From NCBI GenBank assembly GCA_023411035.1, contig JAEYPE010000122.1, forward strand, positions 1 to 22,470: a stretch of DNA of 22,470 nucleotides, given 5' to 3'. Each line of letters begins with the position of its first letter. Positions within the stretch are counted from its first letter, which is position 1. This DNA comes from Pseudomonadota bacterium (lineage in GTDB: Bacteria > Pseudomonadota > Alphaproteobacteria > Azospirillales > Azospirillaceae). Under the pieces are notes generated by a model that saw only the letters and a list, made by a program, of their open reading frames with translations, had not been told where the DNA came from and did not search any database. This document shows, one piece after another, positions 1 to 7,227 of the stretch. A program made the position numbers and the translations under genes.

Positions 1-14
1 CTTCCGTAATGGGC

Positions 15-266
15 TGTCGAACGTCAAGTCCCTCGCAGTGATTGTCACGTCGCCGGCTTCACGCTTCCGTCCGTGGTCAGCACGGTGGCCGCCACATCAT
101 GCCGTCAGAGAAAGGAAGCCAGCGGGACAATCTAAGGCACGTGGTTTACCCCCTTGCGGGGACTTCCACAGCACTACTCCCGTCCTCACTGGTTTCCGCG
201 TCCCGGCGACGGGACCTCACCGGAGCACCGCCTTGCGGCCCTGCTCCAAACCGTTGCCCAGCCGTT
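15..266 (-). ncRNA. Candidate seekRNA/bridge RNA region of the IS1111-type element
   Basis: This is about 250 bp of non-coding DNA between the transposase stop and the subterminal repeat at 4-14. In IS1111 elements the guide RNA is encoded downstream of the transposase, which is this segment. Short self-complementary stretches are present, such as GGTTTACCCCCTTGCGGGGA around 141-160. I cannot fold the RNA or define its ends by eye, so the assignment rests on position and family knowledge. Confidence 0.35.
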
Positions 267-1301
267 TTACGCGGCCACCGGCGCCTCCTTGCCCCAGCGG
301 AACTCGCTGCCATCCACCCACATGCGGTGCAGGACAGTGGCCAGCTTCCGCGCCAGAGCGACCTTGGCCCGCTTCACGCCGCGCCGCTTGGCCACTTCCA
401 GCGCCCAGCGCTTGAGCGTGGAGAACTTCGTCGTCCGGCTCAGCAGCACGTTGGCGGCCTCGTAGAGGGCAGTGCGCACCATCGCATCCCCCACCTTGCT
501 GACCCCGCCGGTTACGTCGGTCTCGCCCGACTGGTACTTCTTGGGTGTCAGTCCGAAGTGCGCGCCCACCGCCTTGGACGAGGTGAAGCGAGCCGGATCA
601 TCGACCGTTGCCGTGAAGGTCACGGCGACCAGCGGGCCCACGCCTGGCACGGTCATCAGCCGCCGACAGACCTCATCAGCGCGCACGATCGCCAGCATCT
701 TGCGGTGCAGGCGCATGAACTCGCTGTGCAGGCCCGCGCGTGCCGTCAGCATGGCGCCGACGACCTCCTCCAGCATCGCATGCCCCTCGATCAATTCTTG
801 AACTCGTGCCGCAAAGCGGCCCTTGCTCACCTCGCCGACCTTCAAGCCGAAGCCGCGCAGGAGGCCGCGGATGCTGAACTCCACATCGCGCAGCTTGCTT
901 TGCAGCAGCTTGCGCCCGACCAGCAGGGCACGGACCTCCTGGGCATCGGCCGACTTGCGGTGCACCGACCGGAACCAGCCCATACGCAGCAACTGTGCGA
1001 TGCCGCGGGCGTCCTTGCGGTCGGTCTTCACCACCATCGCCGACAGCGCCGCCTTCACATGGCGGGTTTCCAGCAGCACCGTCGCCAAGCCCGCCTCGCT
1101 CAGCCCCGCATGCAGCCACTGCGACAAGGGGCCAGCCTCCAACCCGATACGGACCACCGGAAAGCCAAGATCAGCGAAGAAGCGCACCAGGGCGTCAGGC
1201 TCACTTGCCACCTTGGCCTCCCGCACGATCTTGCCCGTCGCGTCCACCACGCACACGCTGCTCTGTTCCAACGAGACGTCGATCCCGGCATAGTGATCCA
1301 T
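267..1301 (-). CDS. IS110/IS1111-family DEDD transposase (recombinase)
   Basis: At 344 aa this is full length for the family. The N-terminal RuvC-like domain begins with HYAGIDVS and has acidic residues at D8, E55 and in KTDRKDA (D94/D97), matching the DEDD arrangement. The C-terminal Tnp_20-like domain contains PGVGPLVA, FTSSKAVGAHFGLTPKK and YQSGETD; the serine after YQ is the likely counterpart of the catalytic serine known in IS110 recombinases. Family members insert DNA through an element-encoded guide RNA (bridge RNA or seekRNA). The frame is intact, so the element may be active. A long plus-strand open frame through the same region is its antisense shadow. Confidence 0.93.
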   Translation of the reverse strand: MDHYAGIDVSLEQSSVCVVDATGKIVREAKVASEPDALVRFFADLGFPVVRIGLEAGPLSQWLHAGLSEAGLATVLLETRHVKAALSAMVVKTDRKDARGIAQLLRMGWFRSVHRKSADAQEVRALLVGRKLLQSKLRDVEFSIRGLLRGFGLKVGEVSKGRFAARVQELIEGHAMLEEVVGAMLTARAGLHSEFMRLHRKMLAIVRADEVCRRLMTVPGVGPLVAVTFTATVDDPARFTSSKAVGAHFGLTPKKYQSGETDVTGGVSKVGDAMVRTALYEAANVLLSRTTKFSTLKRWALEVAKRRGVKRAKVALARKLATVLHRMWVDGSEFRWGKEAPVAA

Positions 1302-1560
1302 GGCTGTCCCTCCATGATGCTTGGGGCCGATCCGCTCGGACCCCGTGTCTCACACCATCACTGTGGGGACAGCCGCCCGCCCAAGCCAGAGCTTGGAGCA
1401 AGGCCCATTACGGCATCTAAATTTGCAAGGAGGCCAGCATCTATTCCCTGCTCAGCTGGCAGTCAATTGGGCGAAGGGAGAAAGAGCAAGTACATCTCCC
1501 TCCGACAAAAGTCAAATAATCGGATGATCAGGCATTTTCATAATTAGAAATGCACCCTGC

Positions 1561-2586
1561 CTATTTTGCCTCTTCTTGTTGCCAATCGTTGTGCGCGCGT
1601 CGATTAGTTTCTTTAGGGTCAATTTCGACATAATCGGCTCTAATAATTTCGAGCAGTTTGTTTAGGTGGTTGAGCATATCGTCTCGTGCTTGGGTAATGG
1701 TATCCCAATCCTTCTGTTGTTCTTCCGATAGTGGCATATCTCCAGGGTTCGAGAAAATGGAATGCCCGGCACTGTTCTGGTGGTAATTCTCACCTGGTGC
1801 GAGTGCGCGCTGCCAAGCGTCAGCTAGTCCCCGAAACGCACTGTCAAGTTTTGGGTCGTTGATGTGAAATAAGCCGCTCTGAATTACCCCACAGTATCCG
1901 TAATAAAAATGAAATACGTCCTTGTTCACCATGTGCGGGAGGGCTTGAATGTGGTCCTGTAGGAGGGGTATCTTTATTTTGGACAACGCCCAAGTGGCGT
2001 TCTCGATATCGCGACGTCGACGGATCTCGGCGGGACTCGCTGCTTTGAGTTCAGCGGGGCGTGGCGGATTATTATCGACGATTGCTGTGATCGCGTCCAC
2101 CAACAGCGTCTTCAGCTTTCCTTTTCCGTCGGCGTCGGAAGCTGCTTTAACACGGAAACGCGAGACGCGCTGGCGGTCGAAGTCGAACGGTAGATCCTCA
2201 TACTTCGCAGTCGCCACATTGATTAGTAGGATCAACCGCTTCCAACCGAGATGAGCAGCAGCATAGCCAATCTCAAACGTTACGTTCGGATTTGGGCATG
2301 CTCTTACCTTGTCGTCAGGCTTGTCCGGTGGGGGATTTACTGTTGTTACATCACCAATGAAAATGTCAGCAGCCTCAATTTTAGTGCGGATGCTGTCGGG
2401 TACATTGTCAGATCCCAGCATATCGCGCGTGGCTTCGTCAATCTTGAGGACGATTCCAGGCCGATTGGCCTCAATTTCCGCCGCGGCGTTGGTCAATTCC
2501 ACACGGATGGCATTGCGGTTGGTTGAAGCAGGGGAGTCGCTCTGCCATGCGTAAAATAAAGTCAACTCTGTGGGTGTGTTGGACAT
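1561..2586 (-). CDS. TIR/NDT-like domain protein, possible defence effector
   Basis: This 341-aa protein has an N-terminal alpha/beta domain (about residues 8-150) with features of TIR and nucleoside-deoxyribosyltransferase-like folds. It opens with a strand plus FYAWQSDSP (11-19), followed by KIDEATRDMLGS (48-59), the strand ADIFIGDVT (73-81) and PNPNVTFEIGYA (98-109). E105 occupies the position of the catalytic glutamate in this superfamily. Proteins of this fold often cleave NAD or nucleotides, or bind cyclic nucleotides, in bacterial immunity. The C-terminal half (about 165-341) is helical-looking and I do not recognise it. It is last in a three-gene minus-strand cassette, 32 bp after the HNH gene. 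An AAGGGAT Shine-Dalgarno-like sequence precedes the start. Fold assignment is moderate; the defence role is inferred. Confidence 0.75.
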   Translation of the reverse strand: MSNTPTELTLFYAWQSDSPASTNRNAIRVELTNAAAEIEANRPGIVLKIDEATRDMLGSDNVPDSIRTKIEAADIFIGDVTTVNPPPDKPDDKVRACPNPNVTFEIGYAAAHLGWKRLILLINVATAKYEDLPFDFDRQRVSRFRVKAASDADGKGKLKTLLVDAITAIVDNNPPRPAELKAASPAEIRRRRDIENATWALSKIKIPLLQDHIQALPHMVNKDVFHFYYGYCGVIQSGLFHINDPKLDSAFRGLADAWQRALAPGENYHQNSAGHSIFSNPGDMPLSEEQQKDWDTITQARDDMLNHLNKLLEIIRADYVEIDPKETNRRAHNDWQQEEAK

Positions 2587-2618
2587 GATGGGTCATCCCT
2601 TTTAGATGCAAAGCGAGC

Positions 2619-3311
2619 TTAGCTCTTGCCTTTTTTGTTCTTGTATTCCTCGAACATCCGCTCGTCGTACAAGCCTTCCCTGTGGACCTCTGCGTGTGTC
2701 TCCCGATTGAGAAGTCGTCCCTTTCCAGGGTCCAGCGCGTCTATCGGGCTGGTGTGTAATTCCCTTGGATAAACGTGATGGAATGCCGCTCCTGGACGCA
2801 ACGGCTCTCCCGTCAACTCGTCTACGTTCCCGCCCCTGGCTACCCTGAGCTTAGCCAACTCGCGTTGCGTGAACGTGTCGCATTTCCGCCTCAGATCTTG
2901 CGCCCGATCTGAGTCGGCCGCGTTGATCACGGAGTCCCGGCCGTACTGGAGCTTTGCTTGGGTGTCCGCATTTCTGGTCTCCTGGGCCTTCTCGTGGAGC
3001 AGGCCCACAACGCTACCGCTATGCGCGTAGCTCTCGCCGTTGAACTCGCATTTGGCTGAGTCCGGGATCTGGTTCTCGAAAATGTACGTTCCCTTGGCCT
3101 TGCTCACGTCGAACAGTACTGGAAAGGCGTTTTCACTGACATATGCGACGCCGTCCGTTCCGAGCTTCACTTGCGACTCGGTTGCTTCATCGATCTTGTC
3201 GTAGCTTTCTGGCGGAACTAGATCGTTTCGCCGCTCTGGCTTTGCGTAAGCGTTTCCCAGAGGATGAAGGACGATTGGAAGGCGACTCCCGCCCTTCTCA
3301 CCGCCCGACAT
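2619..3311 (-). CDS. HNH endonuclease-like protein
   Basis: This 230-aa protein carries a C-terminal HNH-type core. It reads LTGEPL (166-171), AFHHVYPRE (176-184, H178/H179), then GRLLNRETHAEVHRE with N202 and H210. This gives the His-Asn-His spacing of a beta-beta-alpha metal nuclease. The structural zinc cysteines often found near the LTGE segment are absent. The N-terminal 150 residues match nothing I recognise and may hold a recognition or regulatory module. The start overlaps the J-domain gene by 14 bp and has AAAAGGATG about nine bases upstream, so translation is probably coupled. It could be a defence nuclease or a DNA-damaging toxin; partners and target cannot be read from sequence. 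Confidence 0.82.
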   Translation of the reverse strand: MSGGEKGGSRLPIVLHPLGNAYAKPERRNDLVPPESYDKIDEATESQVKLGTDGVAYVSENAFPVLFDVSKAKGTYIFENQIPDSAKCEFNGESYAHSGSVVGLLHEKAQETRNADTQAKLQYGRDSVINAADSDRAQDLRRKCDTFTQRELAKLRVARGGNVDELTGEPLRPGAAFHHVYPRELHTSPIDALDPGKGRLLNRETHAEVHREGLYDERMFEEYKNKKGKS

Positions 3312-3570
3312 TTTTGATCATCCTTTTATAGATTTCGTTGACCTTCGCGGTTGCCTTCGTCGCATCGGGGTGGGTGCACTGATCGGGATGGATCTTCTTA
3401 AGCAGATCCGCCCTCCAGCGTCTCGCCTTCTCCTCGGACCCGTACAGATCCTCACCGATGCCCAGCAACTTCGCCCTGATCATGCCGTCGAGGTGGAGAA
3501 GGGCGAACATTATCATCGACGTCTCGTCGGCAAAGTAGGTAACCAAACCCGCACGCTCGTCGCTGTCCAT
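3298..3570 (-). CDS. Small J-domain protein
   Basis: This 90-aa protein ends in a minimal J domain. Helix II is basic (ARRWRADLLKKI, about 49-60), followed by the invariant HPD tripeptide (H61-P62-D63), a second HPD at 67-69, and a helix III-like ATAKVNEIYKRM. J domains stimulate ATP hydrolysis by Hsp70 chaperones. The glycine-rich, zinc-finger and substrate-binding parts of true DnaJ are absent, so this is a specialised co-chaperone or a protein-protein adaptor. The N-terminal 45 residues are unassigned. It is first in a cassette with the HNH and TIR-like genes and overlaps the HNH start. Its role in that cassette is inferred. Confidence 0.82.
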   Translation of the reverse strand: MDSDERAGLVTYFADETSMIMFALLHLDGMIRAKLLGIGEDLYGSEEKARRWRADLLKKIHPDQCTHPDATKATAKVNEIYKRMIKNVGR

Positions 3571-3871
3571 GGCATTCCCAATATATCCTAGTCAGGCCGC
3601 TAGCCATCTTCGGCCAAAGTCCGACCGTATGATAACAGGGCGCCCCCGCCTAGGTCATCGCTAAAATTCATCTTCTAGTAGCTTAGGTGCATCTGCATGT
3701 CCGTTAACTGTGGGGCTTCGGCAGATACCGCAGCATATAAGCATTGCCGCATTCCGCAAACTCGCGCTTCGCTTGTTAAGGCGGCGATTCGAGGTGGTGC
3801 AATAAGTGCCGATTCTCAACTTGAGGGATCGAGAGACAGAAGGGTCTCCTTCCGAACGAGGAACACCGCTT
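3571..3871. other. Intergenic region between the J-HNH-TIR cassette and the mobilization operon
   Basis: These roughly 300 bp have no convincing gene; the one plus-strand frame (from 3697) has no domain and runs antisense into the neighbouring gene. The segment nearest 3571 presumably holds the cassette promoter, with an AT-rich TAGGATATAT (minus strand, about 3580-3590) as a possible -10 region. A short imperfect hairpin, GAAGG-GTCT-CCTTC, lies at 3839-3852 just beyond the end of the 131-aa gene, but it has no U-tract. Confidence 0.4.
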
Positions 3872-4267
3872 TCAGCCCTCCATCCCCGGCGCCACGCCCG
3901 CGTCGATCAGCATCCTGCCCCACGCTCTCCAGGTCGGCAGCAACTCTGTGATGGCGGCGGTACAAAGCTCAGCAGACCCTTCGATGCGCCGTCCAAGCTC
4001 CCGCTCCTGCTGCCGACGGCGCTGGTACTGATGGCGGCGAATCCGGGCCACCTCGTCGGCCCAGGCGTCGGCTCCAGCGACCGCGACCGACCGGAAGTAG
4101 GCCGTGAGCTCGTCGTCGTCCTCAATGGCGTCAATGGTCCTCCGCCGACACCAGCCAGGTTCCTTGAGCCGGTTGATCCGCAGCAGGTCCCGGACGGCCC
4201 GTGCAAGCCGACGGTCACGCTGCTCCTGGCGCCACGCCTGGAAGGCCAGTTCCATTTCGCTGGGCAT
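3872..4267 (-). CDS. Hypothetical basic protein, last gene of the mobilization operon
   Basis: I place the start at 4267 (MPSEMELAFQAW), giving 131 aa. The TGA stop of ArdC forms part of its Shine-Dalgarno sequence (TGAGGA), five bases before the ATG. A longer frame from 4534 exists but would run antisense-framed through the end of ArdC and has no coding character there. The protein is highly charged, with predicted helices rich in Arg, Glu and Gln (QEQRDRRLARAVRDLL; RRHQYQRRRQQERELGRR). There is no signal peptide or membrane segment and I do not recognise the family. Its tight coupling to ArdC suggests an accessory role in transfer or establishment. Confidence 0.65.
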   Translation of the reverse strand: MPSEMELAFQAWRQEQRDRRLARAVRDLLRINRLKEPGWCRRRTIDAIEDDDELTAYFRSVAVAGADAWADEVARIRRHQYQRRRQQERELGRRIEGSAELCTAAITELLPTWRAWGRMLIDAGVAPGMEG

Positions 4268-4275
4268 GCTGGTCC

Positions 4276-5394
4276 TCACGGTGCTTGCGTGTACGCAGGG
4301 GCCGCGTCGGGCACGGCGGCCTGGGTGACCGGCTCCGGGGCGGCGATGCCCAGCCGACGCTTCAGGTGCTCCGGCATCGCTTCGCCCAGCGGACGGAAGC
4401 CGGTGCTTTGGGGCTTCGGGACGGCGTTGGCCGCGATGGCGGTCGGCTCCGGCTTCATGGGTCCCGACTCGGACTTCTTCTCGGCGGCCTCGGGTGCCGA
4501 CAGCCGGTAGTCGGGGTGGCGGGCAAGGCACCAATCCGCGATCCGCTGGGCGTCGGCTGCTGCTCGCAGTATCTCACGCTTATCCTGCTTCAACACGGAC
4601 AGCCAGGACTCCACGTAACTCGCGTGGCCGCTGAGTTCCGACGGAATGCCAAGTTCGGCAGCCATGAAGGCGGACGCCAGTTCCGCGCGAAGCTCCTCCA
4701 TCGCGTAGGCGGCAGACCCGAATCGGTTGCGCAGATCACGGTCCAGACGCGACGGGTGCCCGGTGGCGTGGCCAAGTTCGTGCAGCGCCGTTGTCGCCCA
4801 TGCCTCGCGGTTGCTGAAGGCAGCGTCGGGCGGCAGCTGCACGTGATCCGTGGACGGGCTGTAGAACGCGCGGTCGCCGCCCGTGCGGACGGACACGCCG
4901 CTGTTCTTCAGGATGATGTCGGCAGCCTCCGGGCGGCGCCACGGCGCCTCTTCGGTGGTCGGCGGCACATAGGGCGGGATGCCGTCGATCTGAGAGGCAT
5001 GGAATACCGGGTATGAGCGCAGCATCGCTACCGTCTTGGTGGCGTCTTCGTCGTCGGTGCTCGCCTTCGAGTCGGTCGGGACCTCCAGCCGCTTGAAGAA
5101 GAGGACCGTGCTCGCCTTCTCCCCCTTGCGGACCTGCCATCCCTTGTCGGCCGCCTGCTTGTACGAGCAAAATCGAGGATCTCCGGTCTCCCAGGCTAGC
5201 GGGTGCGAGCCCAGCAGCAGGACGTTGATCCCCCGGTAGCGGTGGCCGCTCACCGCGTTCAGCGGCCCCGTCGGCGCGGCGATGTCTGGATTCCAGGGGC
5301 GGCGCCACGGCGGAGCACCCGCCTCCAGGGCCGCCACGATGCGGTTAGTGACCTCCTGGTACAGGTCGCGCCGGGTCTGGTCACTGCTCGCCAT
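4276..5394 (-). CDS. ardC: ArdC-type antirestriction protein
   Basis: This 372-aa protein has the ArdC architecture. The N-terminal ssDNA-binding domain (DUF1738-like) contains DLYQEVTNRIVAALEAG, PPWRRPW, GHRYRGINVLLL, YKQAADKGWQVRKGEKAS and VLFFKR. The C-terminal zinc metallopeptidase-like domain has HELGHATGHPSRL (HExxH at about 205-209), with a conserved downstream MEELRAELAS supplying a further acidic ligand. ArdC proteins protect incoming single-stranded plasmid DNA during conjugation. The start at 5394 is preferred because GGAGAC precedes it; an in-frame start at 5439 overlaps the upstream small gene further. The Pro/Ala-rich C-terminal tail contains MPEHLKRRLGI, similar to a motif in the relaxase. 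It lies between relaxase and hypothetical genes in one operon. Confidence 0.9.
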   Translation of the reverse strand: MASSDQTRRDLYQEVTNRIVAALEAGAPPWRRPWNPDIAAPTGPLNAVSGHRYRGINVLLLGSHPLAWETGDPRFCSYKQAADKGWQVRKGEKASTVLFFKRLEVPTDSKASTDDEDATKTVAMLRSYPVFHASQIDGIPPYVPPTTEEAPWRRPEAADIILKNSGVSVRTGGDRAFYSPSTDHVQLPPDAAFSNREAWATTALHELGHATGHPSRLDRDLRNRFGSAAYAMEELRAELASAFMAAELGIPSELSGHASYVESWLSVLKQDKREILRAAADAQRIADWCLARHPDYRLSAPEAAEKKSESGPMKPEPTAIAANAVPKPQSTGFRPLGEAMPEHLKRRLGIAAPEPVTQAAVPDAAPAYTQAP

Positions 5395-5539
5395 CGCGGC
5401 GTCTCCTCTCCTGGATCTCCTGCCACGAAGGTCCGGCATCTGGCGGGGCTTCCTCCAACCCGAGTTCCTCGATGTCGGCCGGGGTGAGTGTGTGCCCGTC
5501 AGCGGGGACGCGGCGCGGGCGCTGGGGATGCGTCGGCAT
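5381..5539 (-). CDS. Small 52-aa protein between relaxase and ArdC genes
   Basis: This short frame begins at an ATG at 5539 (MPTHPQRPRRVPADG), continues through HTLTPADIEELGLEEAPP and ends in a charged helix, WQEIQERRRRDGEQ. It overlaps the relaxase 3' end by 41 bp and the ArdC start by 14 bp, filling the only gap in an otherwise continuous operon. A GGAG lies about 11 bases upstream of its ATG, inside the repeat-rich end of the relaxase gene. I do not recognise the family. Gene packing and sensible amino acid composition support it. Confidence 0.55.
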   Translation of the reverse strand: MPTHPQRPRRVPADGHTLTPADIEELGLEEAPPDAGPSWQEIQERRRRDGEQ

Positions 5540-6836
5540 GATGGGTGTTCTCCGTGTTCAGGGTGTTCCCGGTGTTCTCGGTATTCCGGTGCAGTCCGAG
5601 ACGCTGTGCGAGGTGGTCGGGGAGCGGCTCGGTGGTCGGCTTGCGACCGCGGGAAGCCGAATCGCAGTCCAGCGTGATGCGGTCTGCCGGGAAGCCTTGG
5701 CGGATCGCTTCGGCCTTCGCGCGACGCTGGAAGGCTTCGGAGCCGTAGAAGCGGATGCCGTCCCAGTCACGGGCGATGCACGCGGACACCAGCGCCTCGA
5801 CCTGAGCGTCCGTCGGCTCCGCCGTGCCCGTCAATTCCAGCCGGTTACCGTAGTCGTGGACCAGCGCCCCGGCGACATCGACGACGATGGCGTCCCACTT
5901 CCTCACCGGCGAGAAGCCGCGGTCCCGCCAGTAGGCCAGCAGCGCATCCCAATCGACCGGTTCGGCGGGCGTCGTCGGTGCCACCCCGTTAATTGTCTTC
6001 CTGTTCCTCATCCCTCGCGTTCCCTTCGTTCGTTCGGCTGCCTCCTCGGCCGCCGGAAAATCGTCTTCTCGCAGGTCGGCCAGCTTCCGCCGGACATCCG
6101 CCGCCCGCAGACCAAGCCGCCGTCCGATGGAGTGGGGGGTTCCGACCGCGTCCACGACGATCAGTCCACGGCGACCTCTCGCAAGCGACAAGCCCCGGTG
6201 CTTCAGCGCGGCGGCAAAGGACCGGCCATCGGCGGACTCGGCCCAGGCCGCCTGCATGCTGGCGGACACGTCCTCGACCGGCACCGCGGTGCGCTCCGCG
6301 GCCTGCTGGCAGCGGTGGGTTGCCTTGGCGACCGGGCGGGCGATTCCGGCCGGACGGGTGTGGGCGCCGATCACCGACCGCAGGCCAAAGCGTTCCTCCA
6401 GCGCGCGGGCCGTCTCCTCGTGGGTGCGGTAGCTGTGGGCGTCCGACGCACACTTTAGGGTCAGCGGGTTGACCCGGTTCCAGACGACGTGGATGTGATC
6501 CCGGCTGTGCTTGCGGTGGCGGACAACGGCTCGGGCGTGTTCAGCGAGACCAAGGCGGCGTTCCAGTTCGTCCACGCTCTCCCGCCAGCGCGCGGGCGTC
6601 ATGAGGCCGGTCTCATCACGGGGGACACTGATGCTGGCGTGGTACAGCGCCTTGCGTGTCCGGGTGCCCAGCGACACCGCGCGCATCTCGGCCAAGGCGG
6701 CGTGCAGATTGGTGGCAGACGTGCCGGTCAGTTCGACGACGGCGACCTCCTCGTTGTCGTCGGCGTTCGTCAGGTGGTCGGCCAAGCGGCGGACATCGGT
6801 GGCGGACTGACCGCGGCTGCTGCCCTTAATCACCAT
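5499..6836 (-). CDS. Relaxase/mobilization nuclease with LPD7-like domain
   Basis: This 445-aa protein nicks DNA at oriT and pilots the strand during conjugative mobilization. The N-terminal relaxase domain (about 1-125) contains LYHASISVPRDE and the histidine motif HRKHSRDHIHVVWNRVNP, with H107, H110, H114 and H116. A later region (about 320-420: WDAIVVDVAGALVHDYG, IRFYGSEAFQRRAKAEA) looks like the LPD7 domain found in many mobilization proteins. The start at 6836 has a strong GGAGGGAGG five bases upstream and overlaps the mobC stop by 11 bp; a longer frame to 6866 is unnecessary. The first tyrosine is residue 65, so the usual N-terminal catalytic tyrosine is not obvious. The C-terminus carries an NT repeat (NTENTGNTLNTENT). 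Confidence 0.88.
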   Translation of the reverse strand: MVIKGSSRGQSATDVRRLADHLTNADDNEEVAVVELTGTSATNLHAALAEMRAVSLGTRTRKALYHASISVPRDETGLMTPARWRESVDELERRLGLAEHARAVVRHRKHSRDHIHVVWNRVNPLTLKCASDAHSYRTHEETARALEERFGLRSVIGAHTRPAGIARPVAKATHRCQQAAERTAVPVEDVSASMQAAWAESADGRSFAAALKHRGLSLARGRRGLIVVDAVGTPHSIGRRLGLRAADVRRKLADLREDDFPAAEEAAERTKGTRGMRNRKTINGVAPTTPAEPVDWDALLAYWRDRGFSPVRKWDAIVVDVAGALVHDYGNRLELTGTAEPTDAQVEALVSACIARDWDGIRFYGSEAFQRRAKAEAIRQGFPADRITLDCDSASRGRKPTTEPLPDHLAQRLGLHRNTENTGNTLNTENTHHADASPAPAPRPR

Positions 6837-7227
6837 CGCCGCCTCCCTCCAGAGCGCGACGGACATCGGCCACCGCGGCGGCGACCTCGGCGGCCGTCCG
6901 CTTCAGGATGGTGACTTCGGGCACCCGGCCGGTGCTGTTGGCAACCTTGGCAACCTGATTGATGTTCGAGCCGATCTTCCCGAGGGACGCCAGCACGGCA
7001 GCCAGCGCCCGCACGTCGGCCTTCGGGACGCGGCGGGCCGGGTTGCGCTTGGGCGGCGGTGGCGTGGGCACCTTGGCCTTGGCGACATGCAGGGCCGCCG
7101 CGCGGCACCAGTCTGTGCGCGTCCTGGTCGGCGTCATCGCAGCCGCGGCGGCGTCGATGCGGGCTGCCTCGGCTGCCGTTAGCCGGTAGCTGACGACGTG
7201 ATCGCGGCGGTCAGGCGTGCCGGGCAT
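6826..7227 (-). CDS. mobC: MobC-like relaxosome accessory protein
   Basis: At 133 aa the size is typical. An N-terminal ribbon-helix-helix-like segment (HVVSYRLTAAEAARIDAAA) precedes a Pro/Lys linker, then the MobC signature LASLGKIGSNINQVAKVAN (about 85-103). MobC proteins bind oriT and help the relaxase open the nic region. A GGAG lies about ten bases before the ATG. It overlaps the upstream 87-aa gene by 17 bp and the relaxase by 11 bp, so the three are translationally coupled. Confidence 0.88.
   Translation of the reverse strand: MPGTPDRRDHVVSYRLTAAEAARIDAAAAAMTPTRTRTDWCRAAALHVAKAKVPTPPPPKRNPARRVPKADVRALAAVLASLGKIGSNINQVAKVANSTGRVPEVTILKRTAAEVAAAVADVRRALEGGGDGD

Larger units (their letters stand above)
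1..1416 (-). mobile_element. IS1111-type (IS110 superfamily) insertion sequence
   Basis: The element consists of one DEDD transposase gene flanked by non-coding ends. I see an 11-bp perfect inverted repeat, CCGTAATGGGC at 4-14 and GCCCATTACGG at 1403-1413. In the IS1111 subgroup such repeats lie a few bases inside the true ends, so the outer limits are approximate and the left tip may lie just outside the window. The non-coding part is short upstream of the transposase (about 110 bp) and longer downstream (about 250 bp), which is the IS1111 arrangement. No target duplication is expected for this superfamily and none is visible. Confidence 0.75.

Noticed and set aside
42..1547. 501-aa plus-strand open frame across the insertion sequence
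   Set aside because: It is antisense to the intact transposase, has no domain and reflects GC-rich codon shadowing.
3697..3951. 84-aa plus-strand frame between cassette and mob operon
   Set aside because: No domain, no Shine-Dalgarno, and its 3' half is antisense to the 131-aa gene.
5472..6458. 328-aa plus-strand frame opposite the relaxase
   Set aside because: Antisense to a well-supported relaxase and lacks any motif.
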